In this document: in pieces, positions 5,843-8,650 of the stretch | Layout of the letters: every line of letters starts with the position of its first letter | How positions within the stretch are numbered: the first letter of the stretch is position 1 | Source of the DNA: JBECKR01 sp040235415 | GTDB lineage: Bacteria; Acidobacteriota; Polarisedimenticolia; Polarisedimenticolales; Polarisedimenticolaceae | Assembly: GCA_040235415.1 (NCBI GenBank) | Contig: JBECKR010000141.1 | Span: 1 to 8,650, forward strand | Direction: 5' to 3' | Length of the DNA: 8,650 nucleotides | Notes under the pieces: generated by a model | Databases searched by the model: none | What the model was told of the DNA's origin: nothing | Seen by the model: the letters and a program-made list of their open reading frames with translations, nothing else | Translations under genes and position numbers: made by a program

Positions 5843-6538
5843 ATGAAGATCGGCATCATCGGAGCCGGCCAGATCGGCGGCACGCTCACCCGGCGGCTCT
5901 CCGCCCTCGGCCACGAGGTCCGCGTGGCGAACTCCCGAGGACCGGGGACGCTGGCCGCCCTCGCCGCGGAGACGGGCGCGACCGCCGCGACCCCGCGCGA
6001 GGCGGCGCGCTTCGGGAAGGTCGTCGTCGTTACGATTCCCGAGGCGCGAATCACGGATCTGCCCGGCGACCTGTTCGACGGCGTGTCGGAGGACACCGTC
6101 GTCGTCGATACCGGAAACTACTACCCGCGGCAGCGCGACGGACGCATCGAGGAGATCGAGAGCGGCCTGCCGGAGAGCCGCTGGGTCGAGCGCCGCCTCG
6201 GCCGTGCGGTCGTCAAGGCGTTCAACAACATCTACGCGAAGCACCTGATGGAGCGCGGTCGGCCCGCGGGCGCCGGCGGACGCATCGCCCTGCCGGTGGC
6301 GGGCGACGACGATCGCGCGAAGAAGATCGTGATGGCGCTCGTCGACGAGCTCGGCTTCGACCCGGTCGACGCGGGCGGCCTGGACGAGTCCTGGCGGCAG
6401 CAGCCCGGGACGCCGGTCTACGCGACCGACCTCGAGGCCCCCGGCGTGGGCCGCGCGCTCGCGGAAGCGAGCCCCGAGCGCCCGGACGCGTTTCGCGGCA
6501 CCGCGAGCAGCCCGGGCACCTTCCAGAACCCGGAGTGA
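5843..6538 (+). CDS. NADP-binding oxidoreductase, NADPH-dependent F420 reductase-like family
   Basis: This 231-residue soluble protein belongs to the F420-oxidoreductase/COG2085 dinucleotide-binding family. The Rossmann nucleotide site is MKIGIIGAGQIGGTL (GxGxxG at 7-12). After the second beta strand comes ANSRGP (29-34), with Ser31 and Arg32 in the place where these enzymes contact the NADP 2'-phosphate. VVVDTGNYYPR and VVKAFNNIYAKHL are further family segments, and the C-terminal PGTPVYATDLEA is the usual end motif. Many members are called F420 reductases without proof, and nothing here shows that this organism makes F420, so the electron acceptor is open. The ATG has AGGGAGGA at an ideal distance. 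The aldo/keto reductase starts 3 nt after the stop, so the two are co-transcribed and probably act in related NADPH redox or carbonyl detoxification chemistry (inference). Confidence 0.85.
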   Translation: MKIGIIGAGQIGGTLTRRLSALGHEVRVANSRGPGTLAALAAETGATAATPREAARFGKVVVVTIPEARITDLPGDLFDGVSEDTVVVDTGNYYPRQRDGRIEEIESGLPESRWVERRLGRAVVKAFNNIYAKHLMERGRPAGAGGRIALPVAGDDDRAKKIVMALVDELGFDPVDAGGLDESWRQQPGTPVYATDLEAPGVGRALAEASPERPDAFRGTASSPGTFQNPE

Positions 6539-6541
6539 CCC

Positions 6542-7528
6542 ATGAACACACGCGAGCTCGGAACGCACGGCCCCGCGGTCTCGGCGATCGGCCTGGGCTG
6601 CATGGGGATGAGCGACTTCTACGGACCGTCGGACGACCGGCGCTCGATCGCGGTGATCGCCCGCGCGATCGACCTCGGCGTCGACTTCCTCGACACCGCC
6701 GACATGTACGGCGTCGGGGCGAACGAGACGCTCGTGGGAAAGGCGATCGCGGGGCGACGGGACGACGTCGTCCTGGCGACGAAGTTCGGAAACGTGCGCG
6801 CTCCCGACGGCCGGTTCCTCGGTGTCGACGGGAGGCCGGAGTACGTCCGCGACGCCTGTGAGGCGAGCCTCCGCAGACTCGGGACGGATCGCATCGACCT
6901 GTACTACCAGCACCGCGTCGATCCGGAGACTCCGATCGAGGAGACCGTCGGGGCCATGGCCGACCTCGTGCGCCAGGGCAAGGTGCGCTTCCTCGGCCTG
7001 TCCGAAGCCGCGCCCGAGACGATCCGGCGGGCGCACGCGGTGCATCCGATCGCGGCGCTGCAGACCGAGTACTCGCTGTGGACGCGCGACCCGGAAGACG
7101 CGCTGCTCGCGACGTGCGCCGAGCTCGGGATCGCGTTCGTGGCCTACAGCCCGCTCGGCCGCGGCTTCCTGACCGGGAAGATCCGCGACGTCGAGGACCT
7201 CGCGCCGGACGATTGGCGCCGCCGCAACCCGCGCTTCGAGGGCGACAACCTCCGCAAGAACCTCGAGCTCGTCGACGCGGTCGAGGCGATGGCGCGCGAC
7301 AAGGGCTGCACCGCGGCCCAGCTGGCGCTCGCCTGGCTTCTCGCGCGCGACCGCCGGATCGTGCCGATCCCGGGCACCCGCCGGGTCGAGCGCCTCGAGG
7401 AGAACGTCGCGTCCCTGCGGGTCGAGCTCACGGCGGCCGACCTCCGGCGCCTCGACGCGATCGCCCCGCAAGGGAGGGCCGCGGGGGCGCGCTACCCCGA
7501 GGCCGGGATGCGGGCGGTGAACCGCTAG
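6542..7528 (+). CDS. Aldo/keto reductase
   Basis: This is an NADPH-dependent carbonyl reductase with a TIM-barrel fold; the natural substrate cannot be told from sequence. The 328-residue product is full length. The complete catalytic tetrad is visible: D51 and Y56 (DTADMYG), K81 (ATKFG) and H124 (YYQHR). VAYSPLGRGFLTGK near residues 200-214 and VPIPGTRRVERLEEN near the C-terminus form the cofactor-binding elements. The pattern (GLGCMGMSDFYG at 17-28, QHRVDPxTPIEET) resembles the AKR13/YakC-like group of fungi, plants and bacteria. The ATG lies 3 nt after the preceding stop, and its Shine-Dalgarno GGAG is inside the end of that gene. The stop TAG is in the same reading frame as the next gene, so the two open frames are separated only by that codon and a 54-nt gap. 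Confidence 0.94.
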   Translation: MNTRELGTHGPAVSAIGLGCMGMSDFYGPSDDRRSIAVIARAIDLGVDFLDTADMYGVGANETLVGKAIAGRRDDVVLATKFGNVRAPDGRFLGVDGRPEYVRDACEASLRRLGTDRIDLYYQHRVDPETPIEETVGAMADLVRQGKVRFLGLSEAAPETIRRAHAVHPIAALQTEYSLWTRDPEDALLATCAELGIAFVAYSPLGRGFLTGKIRDVEDLAPDDWRRRNPRFEGDNLRKNLELVDAVEAMARDKGCTAAQLALAWLLARDRRIVPIPGTRRVERLEENVASLRVELTAADLRRLDAIAPQGRAAGARYPEAGMRAVNR

Positions 7529-7582
7529 GCCGGAACCGCCACCGCCCTGGCCGCCCGACGCGAAACGCGCTATCGCTGTCGC

Positions 7583-8650
7583 GTGTCGCGCCGCCGCCCG
7601 AGCCTGCTGCCCGCGACGCCCGCGGGGCGGTGGACCGCCGTCGCGGTCCTGGGCGTCGTCGTGTTCGCGGTCGCCGCCGAGCTCGGAACCTCGTACCTCC
7701 AGGGCCGGGTCCTGAGCGCGGTCGCCGGGCGAATGACGTACCGCATCGAGCCGGGCCCGAGCGACACCCTCCCGCGTGCGCCGCTCGGACCGTACGACGT
7801 CCGGCTGGGCTACGCGCGCCTGCCCGCGATGGTGGGCTCCGCCAAGGCCGCCGGTTTCCGGATCGTGGCGCAGGCGCGGAGCTCCGCGACGCTGCTCGAC
7901 GCCGCGCGCCACGGGCTGTACCCGGTCTACCGCGAGAAGTCCGCCGCCGGCCTGCGCGTCGTCGACCGCGACGGCCGCACGGTGTTCGAGGCGCGCTACC
8001 CGCGCCGGGTCTACGCACGGTTCGAGGACATCCCGCCGATCGTCGTGGACACGCTGCTGCGCATCGAGAATCGCGAGCTCCTCGACACCCGTTTCCCGTA
8101 TCGCAACCCCGCGGTCGAGTGGGACCGCTTCGCGCTCGCGTTCCTCCAGCAAGGCGCGCGGGTACTCGACCCGGACCGCAAGGTGCCGGGCGGGAGCACG
8201 CTGGCGACCCAGCTCGAGAAGTTCCGGCACACCTCGGGCGGCCGCACGGCGCGCCCCCGCGACAAGCTCGTCCAGATGGTTTCGGCGTCGCTTCGGGCGT
8301 ACCTCGACGGGCCGCTCACGGAGACCGCGCGGCGCCGCATCGTCCTCGACTACGTCAACTCGATCCCGCTCGCCGCGTTCCCCGAGCACGGCGAGGTCAA
8401 CGGGCTCGGAGACGGCCTCGAGGTGTGGTACGGCGCGGACTTCGACGCGGTCAACGCCCTGCTCCACCCCGGCGGCGTCGCGCCGGACGACGCCCTCCTC
8501 GCGGAGCGCGCGATCGCGTACCGCGAGGTGCTGTCGCTGCTCGTCGCGCACCGCCGGCCGGCGCTGTACCTTCTCGCGCGCCCGGAGGCGCTCGACCCGC
8601 TCGTGGACGCGCACCTGCGCCTGCTGGAGGACGCCGGCGCCGTCCCGCAC
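7583..8650 (+). CDS. Membrane-anchored GT51 transglycosylase-domain protein, divergent, partial (C-terminus missing)
   Basis: The frame is open for 356 codons to the right edge. An N-terminal helix (about residues 17-33, after an Arg-rich start) anchors the protein with the rest outside. A domain of unknown role fills about 40-155. Then come diverged peptidoglycan glycosyltransferase (GT51) motifs: IENRELLD (E162 at the catalytic Glu position of ED..F), PGGSTLATQLEKFRH (202-216), PRDKLVQM (225-232, where RKxxE is expected, so Gln231 may replace the second Glu), RRRIVLDYVN (250-259) and EVNGLGDGLEVWYG (271-284). No transpeptidase domain is in view; one could follow. The GTG at 7583 is the first usual start after the in-frame TAG of the reductase. 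No Shine-Dalgarno is visible; TATCGC at 7571-7576 could place a leaderless start there. The protein may extend or modify glycan chains, or be a non-canonical relative. Family call moderately sure. Confidence 0.75.
   Translation, partial: MSRRRPSLLPATPAGRWTAVAVLGVVVFAVAAELGTSYLQGRVLSAVAGRMTYRIEPGPSDTLPRAPLGPYDVRLGYARLPAMVGSAKAAGFRIVAQARSSATLLDAARHGLYPVYREKSAAGLRVVDRDGRTVFEARYPRRVYARFEDIPPIVVDTLLRIENRELLDTRFPYRNPAVEWDRFALAFLQQGARVLDPDRKVPGGSTLATQLEKFRHTSGGRTARPRDKLVQMVSASLRAYLDGPLTETARRRIVLDYVNSIPLAAFPEHGEVNGLGDGLEVWYGADFDAVNALLHPGGVAPDDALLAERAIAYREVLSLLVAHRRPALYLLARPEALDPLVDAHLRLLEDAGAVPH

Noticed and set aside
7529..7582. Possible read-through fusion of the aldo/keto reductase and the GT51 protein, which share a frame
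   Set aside because: The reductase ends normally for its family at the TAG, and a membrane helix preceded by Arg residues follows the GTG at 7583. Same-frame adjacency is a one-in-three coincidence.
5801..8650. Minus-strand frame open for about 949 codons opposite the three plus-strand genes
   Set aside because: It lies antisense to three genes with clear motifs and is rich in Arg, Glu, Val and Ala with no recognisable domain. In very GC-rich DNA stop codons are rare, and codon bias in the real gene leaves one antisense frame open. Treated as a shadow.

Overview
The window is high-GC bacterial DNA (clearly above two thirds G+C by eye), densely packed and lacking rRNA, tRNA, mobile elements or CRISPR. 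It holds two convergent-free blocks that point away from a central intergenic region. The phylum cannot be fixed from sequence alone. A fused CcoN-CcoO subunit, a one-heme CcoP and a divergent GT51 glycosyltransferase together suggest an uncultured soil or sediment lineage (Acidobacteriota, Myxococcota, Gemmatimonadota or a similar group) rather than a model proteobacterium. That placement is inference.

Left block, minus strand, from about 5400 down to 1: one tightly coupled operon for a cbb3-type (high-affinity, microaerobic) cytochrome c oxidase and its assembly factors. The order is ccoNO (fused), ccoQ, ccoP (single heme c), ccoG (two [4Fe-4S] clusters, copper reduction), ccoH, then a SafE/CcoS-neighbourhood type membrane protein cut by the window edge. 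Gaps are 0 to 31 nt, and the last two junctions overlap by 11 and 16 nt. NO, Q and P build the enzyme in the cytoplasmic membrane, with heme c domains facing the periplasm. G, H and the HCxxxC membrane protein are expected to serve copper delivery and assembly.

Centre, 5362-5842: a candidate promoter and a strong dyad ahead of ccoNO; a free-standing 40-codon minus-strand gene for a one-helix membrane peptide (5545-5667) followed by a near-perfect intrinsic terminator (5483-5515); then an AT-rich island with a short inverted repeat and a duplicated Shine-Dalgarno-like unit ahead of the plus-strand genes.

Right block, plus strand, 5843-8650: an NADP-binding F420-reductase-like oxidoreductase and an aldo/keto reductase, 3 nt apart and almost certainly co-transcribed, followed by a membrane-anchored divergent GT51 (peptidoglycan glycosyltransferase-like) protein running off the right edge.

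Most of the window is a recognisable respiratory operon plus housekeeping redox genes. The least described items are the terminator-backed 40-aa membrane peptide, the one-heme CcoP with its CcoNO partner, and the divergent GT51 protein. I see no convincing evidence of a wholly new multi-gene system.
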